The notes under the pieces were generated by a model. It worked only from the letters and a program-made list of their open reading frames with translations. It searched no databases and had not been told where the DNA came from. This document shows, one piece after another, positions 1 through 11,873 of a stretch of 64,000 nucleotides of DNA. Position numbers and translations under genes: made by a program. Position 1 is the first letter of the stretch; every line of letters starts with the position of its first letter. The stretch spans positions 163,023 through 227,022 of the forward strand of contig JAGYXB010000961.1 in assembly GCA_022495005.1 (NCBI GenBank), written 5' to 3'. This DNA is from Rhyacophila brunnea. Its lineage: Eukaryota > Arthropoda > Insecta > Trichoptera > Rhyacophilidae.

Positions 1-173
1 CTTAAAAAATATCCTAATATGAAAGTGAACACTTTAGCAGAATTGGTAAAATAAACTGATTTATAATCAGGGAACACAGAATTAATAGGAACTGAAATAT
101 ATAACGGATGTGGAGTAACAAGTAAGCGATCTTCAGTGTGAAAGACTATGGGATATACTCAAACACGTGTCAA

Positions 174-390
174 GAATACGTCATACGTCGAATACTGACA
201 ACTGCTCTCGGTATATGCAACGACGCTCATTCAATATTTATGTATTTGAAGGTTGCAACACACAACGTTTATAATGCGTGGTCTATTTTCGTAGTAGGTA
301 TACTCACACATTCAAAACCCTGTGTCAAAATGTAGTGTTTTGGGGTATAGCATATCTGCAATATATTTATTAATCGGTTCTGTGGTTATA
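174..390 (+). repeat. Dispersed repeat family C, copy 1
   Basis: This segment shares an ordered series of blocks with 39851-40078 (same strand) and with 52361-52512 (opposite strand). The best-kept block is CTCACACATTCAAAACCCT followed by a TGTAGTGT run, with a GCAACACACA block about 50 bases upstream. No terminal inverted repeats or target duplications are visible and no coding capacity is evident. It is an old dispersed repeat of unknown class. Confidence 0.6.
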
Positions 391-415
391 ATCGTGCTTA
401 TTTCAATATATATTA

Positions 416-2205
416 TTTAACCTAGGTAAATATTATAAATACAAATAATTTGTATGTACTTTAATAAAATTATAGAATGTTATTCTCTCAAATCTTGAGA
501 ATTATTGGTTGAATAAAAAAATATAAAAATATTACATTTCAATTATGAGGCAATGGCGGCATAATGGCGGCTAGTACAATACCACAACTATTAAATTTGA
601 AATAATCAATCGTAATGCAAAATAGGTAGAGTTCCTTTCTCATTGTTAGATATATCAAGTTTTCATACTATGTTAACTAAATTGGCGTTTACGTGGTGGC
701 AATCGTGGTATAACTAAGTTATAACTGTTTTGAAACAGAGTTATTCTACTGGTTATTCTATTATGTATAGTCGACTGTTTCGATGTTAGGTTCATAGCCT
801 GAAACAGCTGTTAACTTAAATGCCACAATTCAAATAGAATTAACAAATGTTTTAAAACCATTAAGTTATTCATAGACTGCACACTGTTCTTATAGAACAT
901 TTTTTTCGTTGAATTAAAATTTTGTTACATCTAATGATGACATAATAAAATAAAACGACAATATGTAGTTTCATAGGTGTGTAATCCAGGTCTGACTCGG
1001 AGATGCAATAGTGACAATAATAGCGGTCGTAGATATTGGCTTGTGGGACGGTGTTCTATTGAGAATGCCCCTCACCAGGAATTTCATCTTGGCTCTGCGG
1101 TTTTATGAACACTGCAATACTGTCGAATGAATAAAGACAGTGTTACAAGGGGAATCATTTTAATTAATATTAAATATAGAAAAAAACAGGTGGCAGCGCA
1201 ACCTGTCAAAATTATCAGTTATTTATTACATTGTTACGAAGGTATCTTATCATTAGTTTTCTTCAACGATCCGATTAAAATAAATGATATAGTTTTTTTT
1301 CGCCTTACATTAATTATTTAATACGTCTTCTACCTGTATCGTTCTCTCCTATATATTTATTAATATACATTTTCTTTTGTGAGTTACAGATAAATCAAGA
1401 CAAATATATTTTATAAGGTAATGAGTGAAACAAAAAAATCGCAGGCTTTCAAGACAGTATTTTTCAACATCTTAGGAATATAATAAAATATAATTATTTC
1501 AAAAGATAGTAGGTATATATTATATAGATATATTTATGTGAATGGTATATGTATTATTTTGTGTGTATTATATAAAAAAAATATGCGGTTATTTTAGAAT
1601 CGATGTAAACAAAATATCAAAAGTTTGCGTCGAAATGTTGAAGAAATAAAAGCGATAATCGTCTGTGTTTTTTTACTATAAATATATGAAGAAATTTTCC
1701 AAGATATGATACGTTTAGAATTATGTTGAGAACAGTGACTTATTATTGTACTAGCTTACATCTAACATCTCAATATCAAATTGTACGTTAGCAGGATAAG
1801 TCATAGACATGAATGTGAATTTGCTATATTATGCAACAATATTGAAGTGTAGGTACGAGCAGAATAAAATTTTTAACCAAATTTATTTCCTATTAAGATA
1901 ATAAATATTATTTACGTTGTATGAGCAGACATGCATATCTATAAAAGGCTCGTTTAAATGACCTCTTTTATTTTTTGTATACTGTCTTCATTTTGCATGA
2001 TGTTTAGAAATAATTTTAAATGGAAAATTCTGAGTTAAACAAATTAATATTTTTTTAAAGTTTTGAAGAAATAGTTTTGTTAATTATTTTAGAATTCAGC
2101 GTATAATTAATGTATTAGAATTAGGTAGATATAATAAATATTTCTCATAAAATCGAGGCTGTTAAGCTAGATAGTCGTAAAGGAATTTTGGCAAAAAATG
2201 GATTA
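416..2205. other. AT-rich stretch, no gene seen
   Basis: I see no coding, RNA or structured element here apart from a weak family B tail match around 470-530 (a GAATGTTATTCTCTCAAATC-like block). The open frame at 1127-1321 shows no recognisable motif and is probably fortuitous. Confidence 0.6.
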
Positions 2206-2213
2206 GGTACATA

Positions 2214-2860
2214 TAGGGATTGCAATACCGAATGAATATATCAATACCGGTATTTCGATATTTCGTATTGAATACCGGTATTTGTCAAAACATATTATTA
2301 TAGGAAAAAAGAAGTATCTATCAATAATATAACTATTAAAATATATTTAAAATAATATTTTATAGCAACCAAAAGTTCCTACCTATATTTATTATGTTGA
2401 CCTTTATAAATAAAAGTCCTGGTACAGGAAAACCTCTCTCATATTCAACATTAGACACGATTGATCCAACATTGTAGTATCAACGTTGGATCAATAGTTA
2501 GAAAATAATTAGAAATATTTGCATAGAATGTTTTCTTTTTAGAAATAATTATGTTAATTTATCGCGACTATACATTTATAAGTATATTTGAGGGATTTTA
2601 TTTTAATTCTATTTAAAAAAAAATTCAGTCAATATATTTGCGTTTCGAAGACATTAAATTAATTAGATATACAATATAGTAATAATTAATGAAAAACTAA
2701 CATGAAATTCGTTTTCGAAAACATTTTTTTGAAAAACACAGAAACACAACACAACACAAACAAAAACACAGAAAAAAAGAACACAGATTTTTGAAACCGG
2801 TATTTCGGTATCAATAAAAAATTGGATACCGGTTTTTAAATACTGGTATTGCAGTCCCTA
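2214..2860. mobile_element. Non-autonomous hAT element, TAGGGATTGC family, copy 1
   Basis: The left end reads TAGGGATTGCAATACCG and the right end is its imperfect complement (GGTATTGCAGTCCCTA). Both are followed inward by repeated ATACCGGTATT subterminal motifs. The same ends bound elements at 11042-11865, 25882-26836 and 37704-38847, some with 8-bp target duplications, which points to the hAT superfamily. Here the flanks (GGTACATA and CACAATAT) do not match, so this copy is old or its edges have eroded. An internal GATTGATCCAAC/GTTGGATCAAT hairpin lies near 2459-2492. No transposase is present. Confidence 0.75.
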
Positions 2861-3049
2861 CACAATATTACAGTGTTATATTCAATCTAAAAGTTCGTTA
2901 GCAAGAATAATTAATACGTGACATCGAAAAGTAAAAAAATGTTCAAAAACAATAACCTGTAACTTTACCGTTGTATTTAAAAAAATCACAATTATAAATG
3001 TATCCAGAATTACTACCCAGTTGAGAACTTTTATTTTATATAATATTAT

Positions 3050-3570
3050 ATTACATGATGGTGGTATTTCTAGTGAGCTTGGAATCCACATGGGTGTGGC
3101 GGGCTCTGCGTTCAACCAACTTGGAGTCGCATGGAGGTCAAGGCTGTATTCTGTGAGGACCAAATGTCGCTTGTTTAACGCGTGCGTGCTACCTGTGCTC
3201 CTGTATGGCTGTGAGACATGGCATCTTACTAAGCTTCAAGAGTCTCGGCTTTTGAGCTTTGAGAATCGATATCTCCGCCGAATCTTAGGGATACATTGGT
3301 ACGACCGCGTTGCAAACACCCGAGTTCGTGAGCAGACACAACAGCCTTCGGTGATTGAAGTTATCACGAAGAGACGATTTACGTAGCTGGGACATGTATT
3401 CCGGATGCCGCCAAAGAGTGAGGCACTTCGTACCCTTGTGGCACAGCCTCAAGGGTTCCGACCTACGTGCTGCAGGTCTGACATGGCGGGAGGCGCAGGA
3501 GTTGGCGATGGACCGAGGGAAGTGGCGCCAACTTGTGCTTGCCCTATGCCCCAATGTTGGGACGTGACAG
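3050..3570 (+). pseudogene. Non-LTR retrotransposon reverse transcriptase C-terminus, decayed
   Basis: The frame carries the typical post-polymerase region of LINE reverse transcriptases: a LPVLLYGCETWHLTK block, then LLSFENRYLRRILGI, then after an in-frame TAG at 3384-3386 LGHVFRMPP. The last block, TWREAQELAMDRGKWRQLV, lies in another frame, so a frameshift occurred near 3450. The order (YGCE.W, RRILGI, LGH..RM, W...A..R..WR) is that of insect LINE copies often annotated as endonuclease-reverse transcriptase. Only the C-terminal end is present, consistent with 5' truncation. A related fragment lies at 25670-25881. Confidence 0.85.
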
Positions 3571-3574
3571 GGTG

Positions 3575-4334
3575 GAAGAAGAAGAATATTAATAATGTAT
3601 TAATAAAACCGCAAATATAAAAAATCGCATTTATTTCAAAGCATCAAACTAAGTTTTCTGATTTAAGAAAACTTTTTGCGTAACAATACATTATATTATT
3701 GGATGTTTCCACACTGGCAGATTCAAATATTCCACGTCGAATTCATTTCACGACAATCGTATTTCCATCAGATCTGACATGGGGGGTTGCTCTTGTAATA
3801 CAAGCCTTGAGGCTCAAGCGATGCCTCAGCTGGAATGATATCAAAACACCGTCTTTATGAATTACATACCGTATAAGAAATCAATAGACCACAGGAATTC
3901 GGGGGAATATCGTATATCGTGCAACGATTTTTTGCGTATCTTTTTCACCATTTTACAATAGCCAATGGTGCCGTATTTGTTCATTAGATACATACTATTT
4001 TTAAAATGCTTTAAATTTTAATATGGGTTTATTAATAATAGTATAGACACTATAGATGGAGAGTATTTTAATTTGAATATGAATTCTAATTGATTTTTGT
4101 TTTATACTATTCCATTTCAGTCATTTTTTTAACTCAATTTTCACCTTTCGGTATTTTAAGGATGTGGTTTTCAAGACTGTTGAAAAATAGTTTATAAAAG
4201 TATTATTACTTTTACGATTTAACAGTATAATGACATAATATTTCCAACGAAATTATATTTACAAAGATTGTTAAACAAATACGAAAATGTGTGGAAAGTT
4301 TCAATTCTTAAGAGGAAGATTTTCCGTATCTCGA
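3575..4334. other. No gene or element recognised
   Basis: AT-rich sequence without open frames of note or repeat matches elsewhere in the window. A slightly GC-richer patch around 3775-3850 has no recognisable content. Confidence 0.5.
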
Positions 4335-4342
4335 TTCTAGAG

Positions 4343-5530
4343 CAGGTCTGGGCAAACTTTTTGGATAATAGGCATCATTAGGAATATTACGGGCGGGCCG
4401 CAAGTAAAACACTACTTTTAGACATACATTATTTATTATCATTAAAAATGAATTTCAACATAAAAAAATAAATGATTCTCTAATAGTCAACGATGTAATG
4501 AGGAGAATGAAACTGTTTTACAATTATTTTTTTTCTTTCAGGTGTGAATAATTTTGTAGTTGAGATTCTTAAAACTGCTTGTAAATGTTTATCGGTAATA
4601 GTTGAATCGTAAAGAGTTTTTATTGATATTCATAATTGAAAATGTTTGTTTACATAATAATATTATGTAGATTGATCCAAAGCAGAATCTTTAAGTTGTT
4701 CGAATTTGTCCGAATTAAGAGTGTTGTAAAATTTGCAGATTTCTTCTCGACGGTGCAATTTATGTATATTCAACAATGACATATTAAATGGACAACTCAC
4801 TTCATACCGGCGCGCACGAGAAGAAAGTCATTCACAGATGTATAGGTAGATGTCACGTGACCATATGACGTATCCATTTCCATTATGCGATACAAGCTTC
4901 GAGAATTTATAGTAATATAACCTTTATTGTAAAGGCGTATTTGTGTCATGACTCATTGCGTTAGAAACAGATTCTCGGTTACTTACGACTTCTCGGAGAT
5001 TAGACGCAAGTGAGCCCAGTGCATCACAGGCGACTGTCCAATGGTTTCTGTCATTCAATTGCATTGAATAAACATTATCTTAAAATGGCATTTTATAAAT
5101 AATAAATAATACTAACACATGAAAAGTGATATCCCATCTTTCTTGGAGTGTTTTAGTAGATTTTTTTACAATTTTTAACTAGGCACATTGGCATTTTGTA
5201 ACACAATACTAACGGTAGAGTCGAAACCTGACTGTCAGAAATTTTGTATGGGCAGACTCAGCGGTGTCGCCAGACCGCTTGCAAGCAGAATGTTCATTTG
5301 AGCGTAGGATACCGATATTAAAATATGAATTTCGCCATCCGGCAGACCCGACACAAAGTGAGTGTCATTTTATTTTCTAGATGCTTCGTCCATATTAATG
5401 TCATTGATATTCAAGGTTTATTTTTAAAAAAGCATTGCAATGTAGAAAAATGTAAACTTTCCCCAGAAATACGATTAAAGCTCGTGAGCCCCACAGAAAT
5501 ATTTGGTGGGCCGTAGTTAACCCAGGCCAG
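4343..5530. mobile_element. Non-autonomous hAT element with perfect 8-bp target duplication
   Basis: The left terminus begins CAGGTCTGGGCAAACTTTTT and is followed by a GGGCGGGCCGC block. The right terminus contains GGTGGGCCGTAGTTAACCCA and ends GGCCAG. The octamer TTCTAGAG occurs immediately before the element (4335-4342) and immediately after it (5531-5538). CAG-type termini, a GGGCCG subterminal block and an 8-bp duplication are the hAT signature. At 1188 bp it is too short for a full transposase and no long frame is present, so it is a deleted derivative moved in trans. Confidence 0.85.
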
Positions 5531-5538
5531 TTCTAGAG

Positions 5539-7700
5539 TATCTTTAATTTGGAATCAATCAAAAATATACATTCTTAATGGAAGAAGATACAAAATATGT
5601 GTAGCGAATTCACTACCATTGCGATCCGGGTCGTGCGGTGAGCTTGACCAATAATTAAATTATCGATGAACATCTAATGTGTTATTTTAAATTTCGTTAA
5701 TATATGCGACCATCTTTTGTAATATTGAATCAAGATATTAACAACGATATTATAAATATATGCATAAATAAAATATTTATATACTTAGTATTTTTTTTCT
5801 GTAGATAAATATAAATACTAAACCATGTAGTGACATTAATTGACAAAAATGAAACTCGAGCGGTAATGCAGTTTACTATATTTTCATTTGTTTAAAGAAA
5901 GAAATGAGTCATGCTTTATTTTTTTATTGTTTTGAAACAAGTGAGTCATTTTTTCATTTGTTCTTTTTGATTCCGTCATTAAAATATGAATAATTAAACT
6001 GTAAAATTAAATTGCTTCTGTTTTTTTCTATAATTTTCTACAACCATGATACCTGAGTTTTGTTTATGTCACATACATAATCAAATCGCTTTGATGTCTT
6101 CTTTTGTCGAACAAAAGTCTCATATAGATAATGGGCAAAGAAAGGTGATTTGAAATCCAATGGATTACGTGACCGATTATTTTGATAGCTTTCTTGACCG
6201 TCAACTGGTAGCACCAATATATACTCAGAATAGCGTCGTAAAGCTTGTAAATTTAAACAGAATGTTAAGCACTTACGATTAACACTACAATAGAGTTGAT
6301 GGAAAATTTACCACCATTGATAATAATTATTAATGATGATAAAAACTTATGCTTAGAAAAAAGTATTTTTATCATCGCTTCGGTCGATAGTATTATTATT
6401 ATTTATTTGTGGTTTATAAAACGAGGCTCATAAGAGAAATCTACACATATTTCAGTTACACTATTGTCATGGGGATGTTTAACTTTTAATAATTAATTCA
6501 TTGATGAAAATAGTGGTTCACAGTCATCTCGTATTTACGTAAATATGGTGAATTAAGCATTTTTTTATTATTTTCATTGACTTAAATGTATCGGGCAATG
6601 AATTGCACTATTTAAAGACTACTTGAATATTCATAGACATATTATTGCTAACGGCATGTTGATCAAAATATTTCATTACAATTGCTATGTAATTTGTAAC
6701 GTTAATAAAACAAATCAGTTTCGCCAGTTAAATTTAATTAAAAAATGCACTATTTACTTATAAAATATTATTAAAAACTACTAAACTTATGCATTCAAAA
6801 TTTGAACTTTTCCCGCGTATAACTTAGTAACACGCGTGCCATCCCTGAGCAACTATAAAGAAGTAAAATAATAAAAGCATGCAAAAAAAGACAAAAATAG
6901 ATTAATCGCTAACCAAAAAGCTTCGTTACTTACGTTATATTATATGAAATAAAATAATTCAAAGAAATATTTTTTTTAAACAGCAGGCAAAATTAATATA
7001 TTATAAAATATTTACCAATCAAATTATACAAAATATCCAATACTTAATGTACATAATTCAAATACGATCAAAACTTGTGATGTCTAATCAAATAGACATT
7101 CGAAATTAACATGATCGTTTTTAAATTATATGAATATTGTTGGTACTACTCAATTTCTTTATAAAAAAAACTAGAAATAAAATTTCGCAATATCGAAGCT
7201 ACAGGAAGAATAAATTTATTTTGAAAGAAAAATCCTTTTATCTATGTTCAATTAAGTTTATTAAAAATTATTCTCACAGCTTCAAAAAAAATTTTTTTTT
7301 GAAGACATTTCGAAAAACTTTGTTGAAGGGAACGCCCATTGTAATATTTAAAATGCCTTTTGTAATAGCCATTTCTCAAACGAAACTTTTTCTAATACGT
7401 GTTCGATAATGTTTTCTAGAAATATTGACTGAAAACAGGAAAAGTTGAAGGAGATGACTAGAAAACATGCCACCTAAAGAATTTATCATTCGCCAGATAT
7501 TTTTATAATCTATACCCCATTTCTTGGAAAGATCATAAAACATAATATTATGTTACCTATTTGATTTTAGATATATATAGTTTTCCATCTGATGGAGCAT
7601 ATGAAACCTTTTTACATTCGGTTTGTTGATTTTTTAACTTTTTTATTCCGATATTTTATTTTATATTGGATATTTTTTGTTTAGATAGAACTTACGAAAG
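5539..7700. other. AT-rich stretch, no gene seen
   Basis: No coding or repeat signal is supported. The 90-codon frame at 7137-7409 is rich in Lys, Phe and Ile, as expected from AT-rich DNA, and shows no motif. Confidence 0.55.
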
Positions 7701-7707
7701 GGTTAGT

Positions 7708-8000
7708 CAGTCTAAATACCTATTAGTATCAATATTAATCTCAGTTCGATCAGTAAGCCTTGTGTCAGTCGTTCCACATCGCATTCTGTTCCACTGAGAC
7801 TCGGACCTCGGAACAGTATCATAAGTATTGTAACATAACGATCTTGTAACATACTCTTGTAGGTACCAACTGTTTACGCTGCAAATAAAACTCGCTCCTT
7901 CATCCATCGGAGTAACCACCAAATCTCGACTTCTCATTACTCCTCCTGACGACTCTCCATGTAATCCATGGATCAAACTGAGCTGCGATGCTGCCCTCAC
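7708..8000 (-). repeat. Repeat family G copy 1, partly coding
   Basis: The minus strand encodes a frame containing GESSGGVMRSRDLVVTPM and later LCYNTYD and RSES. An inverted relative at 9995-10290 keeps GESSGGEMRSRDLVVAPM and LCYNTY in its own frame. Both copies share the end sequence GTATTTAGACTGACTAA. A five-base difference near the GCGAGTTT block shifts this copy's frame. Protein-level similarity suggests descent from a mobile-element gene (perhaps a gag-like or other retroelement protein), but I do not recognise the family. Confidence 0.55.
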
Positions 8001-8047
8001 CTTTTGACATAACTATAGTTTAGCAAATTATCATGAATATACTTATA

Positions 8048-8441
8048 GCGCCTGTACACGTGCATGGAATTACTGTCGGCAATTATGCTTATTTTAAACT
8101 GTCATGACAATAACTGTTTACACGTAAAAGTGCTGACTGTCTCTCCAATCTCATTCTTCAAGAGTAAGCGAGACGCGAGGTTGTCATTTTATACTACTAT
8201 CTGACAGGTCGTATTGCAAATCGGAGCTCAAAATGAGTAGCTCATTTTTTTGCCGGCAGGTTCGCTACGATCGCTCTACTGCGCGGGCGCAGATCGAAAA
8301 TAATCTTACTGTCGCATTGGAAATTCGGAATCTTCCAATCTTGTTTGATTTATGCTCGCAATCTTACCAACTGCAGGGTAATACATGTTTCCCCATACAT
8401 TTTCTTACTGTGCACAGTACATCCATGCACGTGTAAACGGG
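8048..8441. mobile_element. Small inverted-repeat DNA element, possibly PIF/Harbinger-like
   Basis: Termini are inverted: left GCGCCTGTACACGTGCATGG and right CCATGCACGTGTAAACGGG. Both ends are flanked by ATA (8045-8047 and 8442-8444), a possible 3-bp target duplication. The interior is GC-richer than its surroundings and has no plausible transposase. The three-base flank is too short to be decisive. Confidence 0.55.
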
Positions 8442-8554
8442 ATATTAAGCTAGCACGATGATATCATTTTATCAAAATTTACTTTGAAAATTAATCGTAG
8501 ATGATTTGTATGATGCATCAGTCAAATAATTTGTGGTGCAGTCAAACAATTATT

Positions 8555-8775
8555 GTGGATAGATTTCGTAACGAACACTCTCAAAATGATGCAATAATAC
8601 CAACATGTCGAAAGAATGTGCGTGGTTAAGAGAATATCGCCGCTTTAAACAAAAGTGTGGAAGATGAGCCACATTCATCGATTCATCGTCGGTCGCAGCA
8701 TCGGGGTCTGTCAGTCTACTGCGTGGAGAATTTTGCGCCAAGGTCTTGGCCTATCCGTATAATATGACTGGGCCA
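8555..8775 (+). pseudogene. Tc1/mariner-type transposase N-terminal fragment, frameshifted
   Basis: One frame reads NIAALNKSVEDEPHSSI and a second, shortly downstream, contains STAWRILRQGLGL. Together they match the usual order of the DNA-binding helix-turn-helix region of mariner-like transposases (N.A.....V.EDP..SI..RSQ..G.S..T.WRIL...L.L). At least two frameshifts separate the blocks and there is no DDE catalytic part, so it is a dead fragment. It abuts a LINE fragment beginning about 8768. Confidence 0.7.
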
Positions 8776-9000
8776 TGTACACAGGATGGATAAATCACGC
8801 ATGACAAAAAAATTTACATTTAATAAACCGGAAGGCAAAACGGAGACCTGATCGATCTCGTCCAATTTGAAAGAATAGTGTTGAGTCGGATTTAATGATC
8901 TTGGGCAACTTAATCTGGAGAGAAAGTTTCTCTGACAGACCTGGCTGAAGACAGATGCTAGAGGATGCCAAAACCTACATAGGGTTGTTAGATAGATTAT
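8768..9000 (+). pseudogene. LINE reverse transcriptase C-terminal tail, decayed
   Basis: Translation gives LGHVHRMDKSRMTKKFTF followed by a glycine- and arginine-poor remnant of the usual GRP..RW segment, then VSLTDLAEDRC and DAKTYIG in shifted frames. This follows the standard order at the C-terminus of non-LTR retrotransposon polymerases (LGH..RM...R..KK, then W....DR..WR..L..A). Several frameshifts are present. It is a different lineage from the copy at 3.0-3.6 kb. Confidence 0.7.
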
Positions 9001-9780
9001 TATAATAAGATAGATTATTATTAACTTGTGATAGCCCATGACTTCGTTCATATGAAATACGGATATAAAAAGAAGACTGATAATATATAAAATTAAGAAA
9101 AAGTCTGATTTTTTTCATATTAATGAGATAGACAACGATTAGATGTAGGCGTATGACCCTCTACCCAGCTGTTCAATATTTGTGAATACACAGTGAGTGC
9201 TTTTAGACACGTACGTCAGCATCACAGTCGATTGAAAGAACCTGCGCGATCGACAACGGACGTAAACTCGCTCCACCTGTGTATCTTATCAGTGATCACT
9301 ATACCTAATCATGATAAATTGTTGCAATATTATCCAGTAGTTTTTGAATTATCGCGACTGAAAAAAAACAATATTTTTTACTTCGGTATCATGAAAATTG
9401 TCAAAGCTAATTTATTAAGTAATTAATAATGAAAATATTAAGAAATTACAGACACACACTATAATTTTATTGTAAGTATAAAAATAATAGTTAATAAATG
9501 TACAGTGTTAAGAGATCATGTTACCTCTTGACTTAAATAATATTGCAAGTGAAATAATTACCCACTTCTTAACTCATTATGTAGTTAGTGAAAGTTTGTA
9601 GCTAACTGGCCAAGATTAAACTTAGACTTCGCAGGTGAAAATACTTTAGTATCTAACAATTATAAACCTTTATTTAACTTACCATATTAATTTTCTTATA
9701 CGTCTATTAACACGAAACAGTAAAAAAAACTAGTTTAAGCATTTTCTTATGTCAATAATGCATTAATTATTTACATATAT
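9001..9780. other. No gene recognised
   Basis: The 9193-9426 open frame has no known motif. The rest is AT-rich with no repeat match in the window. Confidence 0.45.
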
Positions 9781-9965
9781 ATCATCATCGTCGATCCACT
9801 ACTAGATGAATGCCTCATATAGCTTTCTCCACTCTTCTTGGTCTATAGTTCTTCGCTGCCACGTATATTTACTAACTTTCGTCTATCCAGTGGGTTTTAG
9901 AACGTGCATGTGATCATTTAGTACTCTTTGAATACTCATAGAGCGACATTTCTGCAATTACCATA
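9781..9965 (-). mobile_element. 3' end of a LINE, minus strand
   Basis: Read on the minus strand this ends in a hydrophilic coding tail and a GTGGATCGACGATGATGAT terminus. The same tail type, with a GTGGAT..ACC...TGATGATGATG end, recurs at 28917-29180, 34705-34930, 47345-47634 and 53380-53575. It represents the 3' part of 5'-truncated non-LTR retrotransposons. Confidence 0.65.
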
Positions 9966-9994
9966 ATATATATTATATATTTTGCGGGTCGAGA

Positions 9995-10290
9995 TGTTGA
10001 TGGTTGAGACAGCTGTGATTGGGGATGACCAGGAGGTGTAGATGGAGAGTCGTCAGGAGGAGAGATGAGAAGTCGAGATTTGGTGGTTGCTCCCATGGGT
10101 GGAGGAGCGAGTTTGCAGCGTAAACAGTCAGTACAAGAGTATGGAACTGGAGCGTTATGTTACAATACTTATGAATGATACTGATCTGAGGTCCGAGTCT
10201 CGGTGGAACAGAATACGGTGGTACAAGTGACTGACACTAATCTTACTGATCGGATCGGAATAGGTATTTAGACTGACTAACTCATCAACT
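9995..10290 (+). repeat. Repeat family G copy 2, partly coding
   Basis: The plus strand has the frame GESSGGEMRSRDLVVAPM, GGGASLQRKQ, and LCYNTYE before a stop. The region is an inverted relative of 7708-8000, with nucleotide similarity continuing past the stop to the shared GTATTTAGACTGACTAA end. The two copies lie head to head about 2 kb apart with mariner, LINE and MITE debris between them. Confidence 0.55.
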
Positions 10291-10770
10291 ATGGACCCGC
10301 TAATTATATGCATGAATATTCGGTAAATTGCGAGTTATTTATTGCTGATGATGTTTGCAATTGAGAAATCTGCTGGCCTCCGCGTTATTTCACTTGTAAC
10401 GTTTCGATCCCATCAAAGAATGTCACGCGTGTATAATATGCTGACTGTAGATGCATCGATTGTGCGATAGTTTTTAAATGACTGGCTAATTTTTACACAA
10501 TGCCCGGGGTCATTGATCACTACTACAATTATACAATCGTCAATACAGACATAAAAATATTACATAAGAGAAACATTGATAGTATACTATTTTGCCCTCT
10601 TAGAATATATCACCCAAACTCTATTATGTTGATGATTTATTAGGCTCATTTTTGCGGGGAAAAGATTTCCAATACACACTTAGAGATTTTCCAGTAATTG
10701 GTTAACGTTTGTATGATCTTTTAATACATTTATTTAATATAAACAGTATGAAACTATAATACACTGTTGT

Positions 10771-11001
10771 CAGCGCTCGAAATGGAAAATTTTACGAACC
10801 GGAGCGCTCGATAATTTTATGAAAATATTAAGGTTGTTATCTAATTGGTATTTTATAAAAATAAGTCTGTTAGATTTTTTATTATTTGACATATCTAGCT
10901 CAGGCGGTCAAATTAATATTTCCACGAGACGGAACGATAATTTTGGAGATTTTATGAACCGGAACGGCGCTTCGGTGCGTTCCGGTCCATTTCGAGCCCT
11001 G
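10771..11001. mobile_element. Short hAT MITE with perfect 8-bp target duplication
   Basis: The element starts CAGCGCTCGAAATGGA and ends CCATTTCGAGCCCTG, imperfect inverted repeats of the common hAT CAGGGCTCGAAATG type, with GAACCGGA motifs just inside both ends. ACTGTTGT flanks it exactly on both sides (10763-10770 and 11002-11009). At 231 bp it is a MITE with no coding sequence. A decayed end of the same family is at 23600-23690. Confidence 0.88.
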
Positions 11002-11041
11002 ACTGTTGTTTCAGTTGTGTGTTTAAGGTAATGGTGTAAAT

Positions 11042-11865
11042 TAGGGATTGCAATACTGAATAAAAATACCATTGTCGGTATTTTGGTATTTCCTACTGAG
11101 TACCGGAATTAGCGAAATAATTGAAAAAAAGGAAGTATCTAGCAATACTTCCACCCAATGTTTTTTTAGCTTATTGCATTTTTACATTTGCTAATTTCTT
11201 TACTTTTATTCCGTAAGAAGCAATACCAAACACAATGTTGCTTACTTTTTTGGTTCAACAAAATTATATTTCTCCATTATTTTTTTTATAAGCTACTATT
11301 TAGTACATGAATAATATATTTTAAAAAAATAGGCACAGGCAATTCAATTATAGTGTATAATAGTATAATTATTCTTCTATTATTAAATATTCGCCACCAG
11401 GTTGGAGGACCCTAATGATTATACAAACAAAATACTCGTAGTAGTTAACTGCGATTTTAGATACATCTAAAACGATACCTGACAACTCCTACGACCCGCG
11501 AACGAGTGGTAAAAACATTGGGTGAGTACCTATTTATAATTCAAGTGTATTTCGCAAATTAGCACATGTCATTCTAGGGCACCAAGAGCGACAAGCGACA
11601 AAGGACAAAGGACAAAGGACAAAGGACAAAGGACAAGCGACAAAGGACAAAGGACAAAGGACAAAGAACAAAGGACAAAGGACAAAGGACAAAGGACAAC
11701 AGAAGTAACCCGACAAAAAATACAGTTCTATTAAACTTGTTATGTCTATTAATACATTTTATTTCCGCTTTCTTAATACTGAATATACCTACCATTATTT
11801 TCTGATTTTCAAAAACCAGTATTTCGATATAAAAAAATATTGGGATACCGGTATTGCAAACTTTA
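11042..11865. mobile_element. Non-autonomous hAT element, TAGGGATTGC family, copy 2
   Basis: Left end TAGGGATTGCAATACTG, right end GGTATTGCAAACTTTA, both with CGGTATTT subterminal motifs. The flanks GTGTAAAT (11034-11041) and GTGTAAAC (11866-11873) match at seven of eight positions. It lies only 40 bp from the 10771-11001 MITE and contains a GGACAAA tandem array. No transposase frame is present. Confidence 0.85.
11590..11700. repeat. GGACAAA heptamer tandem array
   Basis: About fifteen tandem copies of GGACAAA or the variants GCGACAA and AGACAAAG, inside the hAT element at 11042-11865. On the minus strand the heptamer gives leucine-, serine- and cysteine-rich open frames (repeated LCPLSFV), which are artefacts of the period. 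Confidence 0.95.
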
Positions 11866-11873
11866 GTGTAAAC

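Noticed and set aside
8716..9051. 111-codon minus-strand frame
   Set aside because: It lies antisense to recognisable LINE and mariner fragments on the plus strand.
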